DNA of 64,000 bases from NCBI GenBank assembly GCA_028551475.1, contig CM052354.1, positions 28,295,258 to 28,359,257 of the forward strand, given 5' to 3'. The translations under genes were made by a program, and so were the position numbers. The DNA comes from Casuarina equisetifolia (Eukaryota > Streptophyta > Magnoliopsida > Fagales > Casuarinaceae). Positions 1 through 12,269 of the stretch are shown here, piece by piece (the stretch's first letter is position 1; each line of letters begins with the position of its first letter). The notes under the pieces were generated by a model that did not search any database, was not told where the DNA came from, and saw only the letters and a program-made list of their open reading frames with translations.

Positions 1-496
1 GAACCAAAACATGCTTCCCCTAACACCATCTTCCATTTCCAACCAGAAAATAACAAGAAGAACATGAACAAGAACCCCACTGAGAAGAAAGGAAAAGAAC
101 GTCAGTTTCCACCTTTATTCAAATTGTTCCTGCCTGGAACCATGATTAATTTACAAAAGCTTCATACTTGAGCTGCAAAAGTTGATGATTGAATACACTG
201 AGAAACAAACGAAGGTGATCTTGCCATTTACCCAACTCTGCAGATTCTAACTAGTTGCTATCTCGACGTGAATATATATATGTATGTATATATACACAGA
301 GATTGAGAGAGAAGCAGTGGGTACTAACAAAAAAGGAACATCAGTTCAGATGTCGAAGTTCGAACAAAACTCTTGATGATCCAGAGTTACAACTACCCAT
401 TTTTACATTGAAAGATGATATATAGCAAAAACGAAAAGAACTACACCCACCTTCTTGTTTTGTTTCTCTGTTTTTCCTTCACTTTCTCGTCCAAAT
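1..496. other. 3' flank, no gene seen
   Basis: No coding frame of note. This lies downstream of the minus-strand gene that ends at 497 and probably holds its 3' UTR. A TA-rich stretch near 270-295 (alternating ATATATGTATG) is the only visible low-complexity patch. Confidence 0.4.
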
Positions 497-1105
497 TCAT
501 TGGCTCCAAACGCCCCAAATCCTCTCCCCAATAAAACTCACAAGCCTTCTCACTGACCCCCTCTCCAACTCTTCTTCCTCATCATCACCACCGCCGCCAC
601 CACCTAAGCTATCATTCTCGCGATTGCTACTCTCAGCAGCCAACTCAGCAGAGTCGCCAGACTCGTCCTTCCCGGAACCCGCCGCCGACCCCTTCATCTC
701 CCCAGACTCGTTGTTGCACCCTCTCTTCCTCCTCTCCTTCTTCCCCTTCCCTTTCTTACTCTGCGCCATGATCTCCGCCTCAAACGCATCAATAATCTCA
801 TGTATCGCTTGACGATTCGGCGACGAGTCCCACCTGACCCAGTAGCTCATGTAGCACCGGAAACAGCTGCAGGTGAACTGCGGAGGATGATCGGCGTTTG
901 TTCCTCTCTGGGTGGCGTTGTTGCTCCTCCGGCGGCCTTGAAAGTCCGGGCTGTTGGAACAGGACAGCAGGTACGCCAGTACTTCCCGGTCCTCCGGCGA
1001 CAGAGCCGCCGTCAGAGTCAGTATCGTAGCCGGCAGGAACGACAGCTGGTCAGAGATGACAGGTGGCGACGGGTGGACCGTCCCTCTGCGGTAAAGTTTC
1101 TTCAT
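497..1105 (-). CDS. conserved plant protein of unknown function, 202 aa
   Basis: Single-exon gene on the minus strand, with ATG at 1105-1103 and TGA at 499-497. I recognise the type as a plant-only conserved protein (opening MKKLYRRGTVHPSPP, then a hydrophobic stretch around residues 20-50). A Cys-rich core follows at about residues 77-95 (FTCSCFRCYMSYWVRWD), and then a predicted helix, AIHEIIDAFEAEI. The C-terminal half is low complexity: a Lys/Arg-rich basic run (residues ~116-130) followed by Ser/Gly/Glu-rich acidic sequence. I know no biochemical function for the family. The CxCFxCY pattern could bind metal, but that is inference. The 5' flank to about 1160 is GA-rich, as in many plant leaders. 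The start is supported by the conserved N-terminus. Confidence 0.85.
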   Translation of the reverse strand: MKKLYRRGTVHPSPPVISDQLSFLPATILTLTAALSPEDREVLAYLLSCSNSPDFQGRRRSNNATQRGTNADHPPQFTCSCFRCYMSYWVRWDSSPNRQAIHEIIDAFEAEIMAQSKKGKGKKERRKRGCNNESGEMKGSAAGSGKDESGDSAELAAESSNRENDSLGGGGGGDDEEEELERGSVRRLVSFIGERIWGVWSQ

Positions 1106-1319
1106 AGTAAGAGCCTCCTAGAGAGAAAGACAGAGAGAAAGAGAGAGAGAAACAAAGACCAAGCTTAGACTTTGAACGGCCGATGAGGTTATTATTTTAC
1201 CCGCAAGAGAAGAAGAAGGCCATTGGAGTTGGTGACGTATACAGGCGGTGATGAACTGGGTCAAGATAACATGCAACGCGGTATACTGTAATATATATAT
1301 ATCTTAACATTAATGATCA

Positions 1320-2900
1320 AATCCTCCCAATATCTAGAGATCCGACGATCTTGGTCGTAGTAATAAGGTTTTCACGGTAGAGAGGTGAGATGGGACCTAC
1401 ATGCAGTGATAGGGTATTCTTACACTGGCTCCTGGAGTACGTTGGGTTTGGTGGTAGAGGGGGATTGGTAGAGCTTTGCTGATTGAAGTCAAGCCATGGC
1501 GTTTGTTAGGTGCATCATCGGCCAGTGACCATCGATGCACCTGGATCCCTTGTTTTGACTTTGCTGGTTTCAACTCTTACCTCAATCCATATTCCAAGAG
1601 TTTTCACTCTTTTAGTAGCAGAGAAAATGTGGGGTTCAAAGTCTTTAATGACGTTGGCTTCTCCTGATTTTGAAGCAACAAGGTTTGGCAGCTTCTGGGT
1701 GTGGATTTGCCTGTGCTTTGGCTGTTTGGTCTTTGATGGTGTTAAGAGACTTGTTGTTTAAGATTCAGAATTGGTGATAAGCTTTCAGGATTCTTAATAT
1801 ACTCCTTAGCATTAGACTTGTCGTAATGGTTTACCTCTGCCAATTGTAATACTACTTATTTGTATGAAGTCATAATGAGCAAACTTTGCCTCTTTGATTT
1901 TTTATGATAATAAGAAACTTATAATTTAATTCTAAAGAGTATTTTTTATGTGCTAACACTAGTCTCTTGTATAATAGTCTACCTATAAAACCTATTGTGG
2001 TGTTACTTAACTATATGGACTTCATAGGTTATTGAAGAAAAATTTGAATTTCAATATCATGTTACAAAATTTATTGCTTAACTTAAAAATCTAGTGAAGA
2101 GTTGTTATAATCTATTATGGTGTAAACATATCTTAATATATTGCTTAGGGTTATTAGATGGTTGAAAAACTGTCAAAAGTGTTGTCAGAGTAACGCCTAT
2201 GAGTCCCTGCAACTCGTCAATGGATTGCTGAAAAACGCCTGAAGGATTAACACTGATAAAACAGTATTGAGGAGTTTGAGGAACATGAAAAGTTGAAGGA
2301 TATTTGATGTTGTGAGGGGCTCAGGATGATCGAGATTCAAGTAATCGAGGGGTCAGGGAAAAAAGAACGAATAAGTGCAGATTTGACATCTAATCTTTCA
2401 CATTGACAAAACAATAGGAAAAAAGGTATAAAAAAAGAAAAAGACAGCAAAACAATTGGAGCGTGCCAAGTTCTACTTTAGTTCTTATATTTAAAGCTGT
2501 TTGGACTTTCAGATAAGTAAAATCTCCTCCATTATCCAAATGATCGATGCAGAATATTTGGTTGCTGGCATTTATACATAAACCTTTTGAGTACTTGGGT
2601 CAAGCTTTTCCCTACTGTCCACGAGAATCATGATGAAGGCTTGAAATTATGTGATTGCTTTCTCTACAGGGTACTGACTACATTGGCTGCATTTATTTGT
2701 GATGAAATTTTGTGCAGTCCTTTTCGCCCATTGAAAACACAAAAGTTCAGGCTGAAAATCCGGATCATTATGAAAAGCTTGATGATATGATAACTCTGGG
2801 ATTTACCCTTCATTCATGGGGTATGCCACTCAACAAGACAAGCTTACCCAATTATTGTCACATCAGATGTGAAAAAAGATTCCTAAACTGAAGACCTTTT
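1320..2900. repeat. duplicated segment, copy A (gene remnant, unrecognised)
   Basis: This segment is paralogous to about 7075-8110; with the hydrolase genes they form a tandem unit. The clearest matches are 1325-1680 with 7080-7400 (both contain a plus-strand frame reading CTWIPCFDFAGFNS, or LVLTLL in another frame) and 2618-2830 with 7805-8010 (shared ATCATGATGAAGGCTTGAAA and TTTTGTGCAG). The plus-strand pieces look like exon debris: one reads ENPDHYEKLDDMITLGF. I cannot name the parent gene. No intact frame crosses the segment, so it is treated as non-coding. Confidence 0.6.
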
Positions 2901-3216
2901 GATTTTGGAATACTGATGTATTATTATGAACAGCTTGGATCATGCTTAGTCTCCATGAATTGCCAACACGTATAAGCAAAAGTTTCTTCCCTTATTAAAC
3001 GGAAACCTAAACAGGCATCTACACAGACTCTATTGTGGCACTAACGAGCCAGGCAAAGCAGGATCAATGATCATGGCATGCCAATATCAGGCAAAAGTTC
3101 ATAAAATAAGTATGCAGTAGCTTGGAAATTTCGTTCGTTTACAGATTGATTCTTTGACACAAGAAGATCAAAGAGCAACATTATATTAAGGTGAAACTCT
3201 TTTTCCACCCCAGCTC

Positions 3217-6200
3217 TTAAGCAGAACTCTGCAAACGAGTTTTGATCCACGATTCCAGGCGATGCAGCTCCTCCTGGGTTATTGAGTGGCCAAGGCCAGG
3301 ATAAGCCTGATAAATGTGAAGTTTTTCAGAAGCCATAGGAAGACCAAGAGGATGTTCACTGAAGTATTGTGATACTTGGATATATTACCTTAAACTCACA
3401 ACTTACACCAGCTTTCTCAAGGAAAGGGGGGCCAGCTTGTCCAGCTTCAAATAGAACAGTCTTGTCAGCCATTCCATGAGACCACAAAATTGGTGTCTGC
3501 ATGATGTTCACATCCAGAAACAGCGGATGAAATGAATGAAAATTTACAAATAAAAAGTAACAAGAATTCACCGTTTTAACCTTTCCAACTTAAGGTTCTA
3601 CACTCCAGAAGATCAGAAAGTTTAACAACAACAGTGGGGGCCTGACGCACGTTCAGGTTATTGAAAAGGAATCGTTCATGGGACTAATTACAGTTAGCAG
3701 AAAATACATTGGTTCATTTTAGCAAAATCTTTTCACTGGACTAGAAGGAACTAGAAAGAACTACATGTTCACGGCTTGTTTTAGTTAGGGTCCAGGCTAT
3801 ATATCACCACTTAAATTGAACCTATCACTAAATTGAAATCTATGCTGCCATTTTTAACATGCAATAGAAGCATCTACATAAGCAATAGTCAAGCTGCATT
3901 CAGGACTATCAATTCCTCTGAAAAATTAAGTGAAATGAACCAATCACTAGTTTAAGAAATAAATGTGTTAAGATGGAGGGCCAGTGAGCAACAAACATGC
4001 GGATGTTACCACCATCACAAAGCTTGACTGTCCATTTACTAATATTTATTAGGATCTTTGTCTTATATTTTGAGAAGGCGTAAGTCAAGAAAACATAAAA
4101 AAAAGTGAACTAGATTTATTGTCCTAAACCAAAACAGGAAATCAAGATATGTTTGAAGAGATATACCCTCTTTGCATTTGGTGAAATTTGTTCTATTATA
4201 GATGTATTAAAAGGAACAAATCCACTGAAGACAGCACCTCCGCCTAAAGTTTTTGGATACAGCAGAACACTTGCCAATGTCAAAGCACCTGAAAAAGAAT
4301 TGATTAAACTTCAAATTACTGAAGCCAACGAAAATCAATGATGCATACATGTTTTGGTGTGTGTGGGGTGTTTCTTGTTTTTTTTTTTCTTTTAAAGGAA
4401 TGAAGGGGATGTTGTTGGAGAGGAAGAGCAAGAGGGAAACCTCCTTGGCTAAATCCACACACAAATACATTACTAGGATCTGTGCCAGCAGCTATTTCCT
4501 TGTCTATCATTGCATGAACCTTCTGAACTGCGTTAAGCACACCACTTTCATCTTTTGGGGAATCCTGAAAGTAAAGTTAAATAGACTCAAATAATGCTCA
4601 ACAAGTCAGCATCATTAACTAGTATGGTATCAGTGCACGTTAGTCTCTCTTGGAGATTCCTTATGGATTTGCTACATTAGTTTTGTCTCTCTAAAAGTAA
4701 CTGAGAAATTTCAAAGGCATTTTGACAACCAATAATAACTTCATAAAAAGTTCAAATCAACATGTTTCTCAAGAAATTCTAAAGCTAGCCAAGTCATTTC
4801 CACAAATAAAATGCATCAACTAAACAACACAAACATCCTTCTCAGTGATTGCAATCTCTGACAGCATTAAGTCACACAATGCTTGACATGGCATCAAAAA
4901 CCTAAAAAGCTAATGATCCTCAAGAGAATCATAGGGTCAAAGGTAATTGGACAAGAAGATGTAGTTTTGAACCACATACATGACTGTGATGTATGTATGA
5001 CAACAAACGACATTTTGACAAGAGAGAAATTTCAAAGGCATTTTGACAAGCAATGAAAAATTCATAAGAGGTTCAAATCAGTATGTTTCCCAAGAAATTC
5101 TAAAGCCAGCAAACTCATTTCCATAAATAAAATACATCTACTAGACAACACAAACATCCTTCTCAGTGATTGCCAATGTCTGACAACATGAAGTCACACA
5201 ATGCTTGACATGGCATCAAAAAGCCTAAAAAAGCTAATGATCCTCAAGAGACTGGACCAAAGGGTCAAAGGTAATTGGACAAGGAGATGTAGTTTTGAAC
5301 CATGTACATGACAGCGGTGTGTGTCAACTACCCCAAGATTCTTGGCATTCAAATTAAAAGAGCAGACGAATTAAGAAACAATAAGAGTAAAGGCTGTTAA
5401 TGCAATCAAACATCAAGGGTATGATCATAACAGAATCTCAAGATTTGACATTTTCAATACTATATCAGACGAGTATGCCATCTATCAAATGGAAGGCTGA
5501 GTGAAACGTCTTGGCTGAACCTTAGGAAGCAAGGCCCTAAAACCACTTGGGCAAGCATATATAAATCCCAAGTTAAATTGACTTATGCCAATTATGAAGG
5601 ATCAGAGTCAGATAAGCTAATCCCTAAAGCTCTAATTAATTGATGAGTGTTTAATGCAGAGTGATCAATTACCATTGTTACACTAAAACATTAGTAATCC
5701 ATTGACCGGAATTCTAACAATCAAATCCCTTGTCAGTACCAATAAAGCCAAATTTACGGTTTGATTCGAATTGAAATACAATTATACTGAGATGAAGTTC
5801 AAAAGAGACGTTAAAGCGGTAAAACAAAAAAGAAGAGGATAAAATGTGGAAGTATCACTTACGGCTGTCACAGGAATCTCGTGAATGTCAAACCAGGAAG
5901 GCATCACAGCACCATCTGCAAGGATCAAAGACGGAGATACATTAGATGAAGACAAACAACTGCATCAGAAAGAGTATATCTTTAACTTGTTACAGTTTGA
6001 TGTCAGGACATGCTCAACTGTATGAGGTTATTTTCTCTCAAGGCAACAAGCATCTGGGAATTTTTTATTTTTTTTTCCAAAGCCTGGTTAACAACTTACA
6101 AAACAAAGAAGCTATACCAAGAAAGCAGGGTACCAATGCTAATCAATTAAGAAAATCTTAAGGGACAAAACAAATAATGAAAAAGAAATACTTTAATGAG

Positions 6201-6948
6201 ATAAATCACCAGGGTGGTAGATCATCCCAAATACTAGAAATTAGTATTTGGAAAACCTGAAGTGGTTAGGACAGTTCTCTGCATATTTGTCACAATTTCT
6301 TTTGAATGATAACCTTTTAATTCATAGACCAAAAGGGCATTTATTTGTTGAAATTTGCAACTAAGATTGCCTAATTGTTAGGTAAGATGCAAGCAAACAC
6401 CACAAAACAAACACAAAAAGAACATCATTGATGTCCATTGGCCATCAAAACCAACACAATGAGGCTAAAAGAAGCGAATTAAACATTAAAACAAGCAAAA
6501 CTCCAAGAGAATTTGCTTCCAATCCGTGTCAAAAACTCATAAAAGCTCGAAGAAATAACAAAATGCCTATATGAGGAATCACGCTAAATCCCCAAACCAG
6601 GAGTTAGAACCAGAATCAGACACATACCAGACTGCAATCCATACAGATACCCACGACGGAAATATAAATGTAAATTCACAAGGTATAAACTTTACAGTTG
6701 CAGGTGACCGGATTGGTAGGAGCAGAAGGGAAGGCCCAGACAGTGTTCCGAAACTCCGGGGAAGTGAAGAGGGTCTTGATGGGTTCGTTGGCAGGGCCCG
6801 AGTCTCCCAGGCCATGCAACCACAGGACAAAATTCCGAGCCATCGAGTCTGCTTTCAGAGGGGGTTGTTTTGGCTGCGAGAGTAGTATGAACAAAATGGT
6901 CCCAATCAGGGCGATTCCAAACAGAGCAATGGGCTTTGCTAACAGCAT
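3217..6948 (-). CDS. SOBER1/acyl-protein-thioesterase-like alpha/beta hydrolase, copy 1 (membrane-anchored)
   Basis: Six exons on the minus strand: 6948-6696, 5915-5863, 4564-4441, 4288-4167, 3496-3389 and 3306-3217. All have GT-AG borders with matching phases and give 249 aa. Residues 7-24 are a hydrophobic N-terminal anchor (IALFGIALIGTILFILL). The hydrolase fold starts near Met36: oxyanion-loop motif HGLGDSG (45-51), nucleophile elbow GFSQGG (Ser141), Asp195 in HGMAD and His227 in GLGHS. The full catalytic triad is present. The family (carboxylesterase/acyl-protein thioesterase, Pfam abhydrolase_2; plant SOBER1/TIPSY1) removes acyl groups from proteins. The resemblance to SOBER1 across FILWLHGLGDSGPANEPIK and TPILWSHG is strong. 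It is the upstream-unit partner of the copy at 8382-12164. Residue 85 (Tyr) is split by intron 1. Confidence 0.9.
4703..5335. repeat. 321-bp tandem duplication inside intron 2 of hydrolase copy 1
   Basis: Two direct copies begin at 4703 and 5024, both with GAGAAATTTCAAAGGCATTT. They run through matching landmarks (CACAATGCTTGACATGGCATC; GGTCAAAGGTAATTGGACAA), with scattered mismatches. The equivalent intron of copy 2 has the sequence once (from about 9900), so this duplication post-dates the gene duplication. Confidence 0.85.
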
Positions 6949-7074
6949 AAGCTTCCTCTTACATCGTCAATGTGCTTCCTCCTGTTATAGTTTCTTGCAG
7001 CCTTTGCGTGACCAAGACACGACAAGGACATAACTTTTGATAGCTAGATCTACTTTAGGAATTTCACCATGCAG

Positions 7075-8110
7075 TCATCCTAAATATCTGGAGATCAGAC
7101 GATCTTGGACGTGATAATAGGTTTGACGGTGGAGATCAGTGAAGAGATGAGACGGGTCCAATATGCGTCGACAGACTATTTCTTTCACTGGCTCCTGGAA
7201 AACGTCGGGGTTGGCGATAGAGAGCTTGCCGATCGAAAGTCAAGCTATGGCCTTTGCAGTTGCATCATCGGACAGAGTGCCCATCGGTGCACCTGGATTC
7301 CTTGTTTTGACTTTGCTGGCTTCAACTCTCACTTCAATCCGCTCCTCTAAGAAAATTTCTTTTGGTAGCTGAGAAAATGTGGGGTTTGAAGTCTTCACCT
7401 TATTTGCAAGTAACAAGGTTGGGATTTTTTTTAATACATATTTTAATAAATTTTATTAATATTATTCATGTTTAGCATAATAACCACGTTTCAAATAAAT
7501 ATAATTAATAAGATATGAATAGAATCCTTAAGAAGTGACAAAAAACCTACGTATTAAGCTATCACACGATACATAAGATAAAAATAAAATATACATTAGG
7601 CAAGACATATACAATCATATAAGATTTGGCTTTGGATATGGATTTAGTTGAGCTTAGGCTGGGCTGTTTGATCTTTTAATGGCTTTAAAATATATATTAT
7701 TTAATTTAAAAATTAATTGAAGAATTATATAAATGAATTATTAATTTCTTTTCAACATTTGACTTATTGTTCATATTTTAGCATATAAATAATAGTCTAC
7801 CTTTCGGATCATCATGATGAAGGCTTGAAATTATGTGATTGCTTTGCCTACAAGGACAAACTAATTTGGCTGCATTCACTTGCGATGAAATTTTGTGCAG
7901 CCTCTTCCGCCAATTGAAAACACAAAAGTTACAAGTTGAAAATCCGAATGATTATGACCAAAGCTTTATGATATGATTACTCTAGGATTTCCCACTCCTT
8001 CAGGGGGTATGGTACTTAGCGAGATAAGTCTTACCCAAATATTGTCATATCAGATATGACAAGAGATTCCGGAATTGAAAACCTTTTGACCTTGGAATGC
8101 TGATGTATTA
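7075..8110. repeat. duplicated segment, copy B (gene remnant, unrecognised)
   Basis: Counterpart of 1320-2900. It holds a plus-strand start-like frame at 7247 reading MAFAVASSDRVPIGAPGF and then hydrophobic LVLTLLAS, which is lost in copy A. That looks like the first exon of a broken gene whose rest is not recognisable. The segment 7410-7800 is AT-rich filler absent from copy A at this similarity. No intact gene is seen. Confidence 0.55.
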
Positions 8111-8381
8111 TGAACGGCAAGGATAGTGTTTAGGGTTCATGAATTGCTAACAAGCATAAGCAAAAATTTCTTCCATCGTTGAACAGAAACCTCAACATAA
8201 TAACAGTAAAGAGCCAAGCAAAGCAGGATCAATGAACATGGCATGCAAATGTCAGGCAAAAGTTCATAAAAGAAGTATTCAGTAGCTTGGAAATTTCGTT
8301 CGTTTACAGATTGATTCTTTGACACAAGAAGATCAAAGACCAACATTATAATCGGGTGGAAGTCTTGTTCCACCAAAGCTC

Positions 8382-11300
8382 TTAAGCAGAACTCTGCATA
8401 CGAGTTTTGATCCACGATTCCAGGTACTGCAGCTGCTCCTGGCTTAGTGAGTGGCCAAGGTTAGGATAAGCCTGATAAATGTGAAAATTTTCAGAAGCCA
8501 TAGGAAGACCAAGAGGATGTTCACTGAGGTATTGTGATACTTGGATATATTACCTTAAACTCACAACTTACACCAGCTTGCTCAAGGAAAGTGGGGCCGG
8601 CTTGCGCAGCTTCAAACAGAACAGTTCCGTCAGCCATTCCATGAGACCATAAAATTGGCGTCTGCATGATGTTCGGATTCAGAAACAGGGGATGAAATGG
8701 ATGAAAATTTACAAATACAAAGTAACAAAATTCACACATTCAACCTTTCCAACTTAAGGTTCTATACTCCACAGGATCAGTAAGTTTAACAACAACAGTG
8801 GGGCCTGACGCACAATCAGATTATTGAAAAGAAATCATTCATGGGACTTAAAACAATTAGAAGAAAATACATTGGCTCATTTTAGCAAAATCTTTTCATT
8901 GGAATACAAGGTACTAGAAAGAACTAAATGCTTAGGGCTTGTTTTAGTCCAGGCTATATATCACCCCTTAACTTGAACCTATCACTAAATTGAAATCTAT
9001 GCTGCTATGTCTAACATCCAATAAAAGCCCTTACGTAGGTCATCATTCTCGTTACTAGTAAGAAGATTATGCTTCTTGCCAATGACATGGCATTAGTCAA
9101 CCTGCAATGGGGACTACTAATTCCTCTGAAAATTTAAGTGAAATGAACCGATCACTAGTTTAAGAAATAAATATGTTAAGATGGGAGGGCCAATGAGCAA
9201 CAAACATGCACACGGTACCACCATCACAAAGCTTGACTGTCCATTTACTAATATTTATTAGGATCTTTGTCTTATATTTGTAGAAGGGTAAGTCAAGAAA
9301 AAATAGAAAAAGAGAACCGGATTTATGGTCCCAAACTAAAGCAGGAAATTCAAGATATGCTCGAAGAGACATACCCTCTTTGCATTTGGTGAAATTCGTT
9401 CTATTATAGACGTATTAAAAGGAATATATCCACCGAAGATGGCACCTCCACCTAGAGTTTTTGGGTACAGCAGAACACTTGCAAATGTCAAAGCACCTGA
9501 AAAGGAATTGTTTAAACTTCAAATTACCAAAGCCAACGAAAATAAATGATGCATACATGTTTTGGTGTATGTGGGGTGTTTCTTGTTTTTTCTTTTAAAG
9601 GAAGGGGATGTTGTTGGAGAGGAAGAACAAGAGGGAAACCTCCTTGACTGAATCCACACACAAATACATTATTAGGGTCTGTGCCAGCAGCTATTTCCTT
9701 GTCTATCATTGCATGAACCTTCTGAACTGCGTTAAGCACGCCACTTTCATCTCTTGGAGAATCCTGAAAATAAGCAAAATAGGCTCAAATAATGCTCAAC
9801 AAGCCAGCATCATTAACTATTATGGTATCAATGCACCTCATTCTCTCTTGGAGATTCCTTATGGATTTGCTACATCAGTTTTCTCTCTCTAAAATTGATT
9901 GAGAAATTTCAAAGGCATTTTGACAACCAATAATAAATTCATAAAAAGTTCAAATCAGTATGTTTCCAAACAAATTCTAAAGCTAGTAATCTCATTTCCA
10001 TAAATAAACTGCATCTACTAGACAACACGATCTTCCTCCTTAGTGAATGCCAATCTCTGACAATAGGAAGCCACACAATGCTTCACATGGGTTCAAAAAC
10101 CTAAAAAAGCTAATGATCCCAAAGAAAGAGGGCCATAGGGTCAAAGGATAATTGGGAGATGAAGATGTACTTTTGAACCACACACATGACTACAGTGTAT
10201 GTCAACTACACCAAGATTCTTGGCATCCAAATTAAAAGAGAAAGGAGCTAAGAAACAATAAGAGTAAATGCTGATAATGAAATCATACATCAAGGGTATG
10301 ATCATAACAGAATCTCAAGCTTTGAAATTTGTAATGTTCTTCTGACCCTTTACTATAATACTGTATTAGAAGAGTATGCCATCTATCAGATGGAAGGCTG
10401 AGTGAAACCTCTTGGCTGAATCCTATGCAATAAGGCCCTTAGACCACTTGGGCAAGCATAAATAAATCCCAATTTTAATTGGCTTATGCCAATTAAGAAG
10501 GATCAATGTCAGATGAGCTAATCCCCAAAGCTCTAATTAATTGGTGAGAGTTTAATGTAGAGTGATCAATTACCACCGTTACAACTGAAACATTAGTAAC
10601 CAATTGAACTGATACAAGAAGCAAAAATCAAATCCCTTATCAGCACCAAGAAAGCCAAACTTACAGTTTGATTCAGCTCGAAATACAATTATCCAGAAAT
10701 GAAGTTCAAAAGAGATGTTTGAGAAGTAAAACAAAAAGAAAAGGATAAAATGTGGAAGCATCATTTACAGCTGTCACAGGAACCTTGTAAGTGTCATACC
10801 AGGAACGCATCACAGCACCATCTACAAGGATCAAAGACAGAGATACATTAGAAGAAGACCAGTTTACAAACAACTGCATCAGAAAAAGTATATCTTCAAC
10901 TTGTTACAGTTTGATGTCAGGACATACTCAACTGTATGAGGTTATTTTCTCTCAAGGCAACAAGCATCTGTGAGATTTTATTTTTTTGAATGAGTGGTTA
11001 TTAACTTGGAAAGCAAGGAAGCTATACAAAGAAGCAGGGTTCCCAATGCGATATTAAGATAATCTTAAGGGACTAATCAAATAATGAAAAATAAATACTT
11101 TAACGAGATAAATCACCAGGGTTGTAAATCATCCCAAAAACTTGAAATTAGTATTTGGAAACCCTGAAGTACTTTGGACAGTTCTCTGCATATTTGTCAC
11201 AGTTTCTTTTAAATGATAACCTTTTAATTCATAGACCAAAAGGGCATTTGTTGTTTCTATCGATAACCTTGTATTTGCTGCTAGATTTCTGTGTTAAAAT

Positions 11301-12164
11301 TTGCAACTAAGATTGCCAAATCGTGAGGTAAGATGCAAGCAAAACACCAAAAATTTTTTTACGAAAAAAAAAACAAAAGTTAAAGGAAAGACCATTATTG
11401 ATAACCATGGGCCATCAAAACCAACACAAAAGAATGAAGCATAAAACTGTAATTAGTTGACTAGCAATAATCCAAGGTTGTCACCAAAGAAGAAAAGGGC
11501 AATGGTCCCAATAATATTCTCTCTGATTCCTACACATACATTTAGCAGCAATTGATCAGTTGTTGTTCCCCTAAAGCAGTTAATTTTCAGTATGACATAA
11601 TGGTATCCCAGCAATGAAAGGCGGATCAGATCCACCAAACAAATGTACTTAGAGCCCCAAAAAGGTATTTTTCTGAAACAAAATAAACGGATCATAATGT
11701 TAAACCAATAAAGATTCTGCTCTGCAGCCAATGCTAAGCAATTTTAGCAGATAGTCTAAGTCATCATTAAAGGAAAACAATGAGGCCAATAGAAGCGAAT
11801 TAAAATTAAGACAAGCAAAACTCCAAGAGAATTAGCTCCCAATCCATGTCAAAAACTCATAAAACCTCGAAAAAAATCAGAAAAATGCCCATGTGAGGAA
11901 TCATACTAAATCCCCAAGCCAGGGTGACAACCAGAATCAGACACACACAAGACGGCAATCCCTTCAGATACCCACGATGGAAATATAAATGAAAATTCAC
12001 AAGGTAAAAACTTTACCGCTGCAGGTGACCGGATTGGTAGGAGCAGAAGGAAAGGACCAGACAGTGTTCCGAAACTCCGGGGAAGTGAAGAGAGTCTTGA
12101 TGGGTTCGTTGGCAGGGCCAGAGTCTCCCCGACCATGCAACCACAGAATAAAACTCCGAGCCAT
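8382..12164 (-). CDS. SOBER1-like alpha/beta hydrolase, copy 2 (anchor lost)
   Basis: Six exons on the minus strand: 12164-12017, 10821-10769, 9763-9640, 9496-9375, 8661-8554 and 8471-8382. The internal exons have exactly the same lengths as in copy 1, giving 214 aa. The start chosen is the ATG matching Met36 of copy 1 (MARSFILWLHG), which is also the usual start of cytosolic members. The ancestral ATG at 12269-12267 is followed by CCG and then TAA, so the anchor cannot be translated from it. The triad is kept: Ser106 (GFSQGG), Asp160 (HGMAD) and His192 (NLGHS). Odd point: the oxyanion loop reads HGRGDSG (residues 10-16), with Arg for the near-invariant Leu. Probably a translated soluble enzyme, but it may be on the way to a pseudogene. 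Confidence 0.85.
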
Positions 12165-12269
12165 TGAGTCTGCTCTCAAAGAGGGTTGGTTTGGCTGCGA
12201 GAGTAGTACGAACAAAATGGTCCCAAACAGGACTATTCCAAACAGAGCAATGGGCTTTGCTTACGGCAT
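12165..12269 (-). other. fossil leader of hydrolase copy 2
   Basis: Aligned base for base with codons 1-35 of copy 1. The old ATG (12269-12267) is followed after one codon by TAA (12263-12261). The rest of the leader is still readable as a hydrophobic anchor in frame with the enzyme, with no further stop, so the nonsense change is the only thing removing it. If transcription still starts upstream, this is now 5' UTR. Confidence 0.85.

Noticed and set aside
1476-1761. Short plus-strand frames as a real gene
   Set aside because: They lie in the duplicated debris segment; the paralogous copy at 7105-7372 reads in different frames, so neither is under coding constraint now.
4201-4540. Alternative overlapping hydrolase frames reading through the introns
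   Set aside because: They are exon 3 and exon 4 read on into intron sequence; proper GT-AG borders with family phase explain the region.
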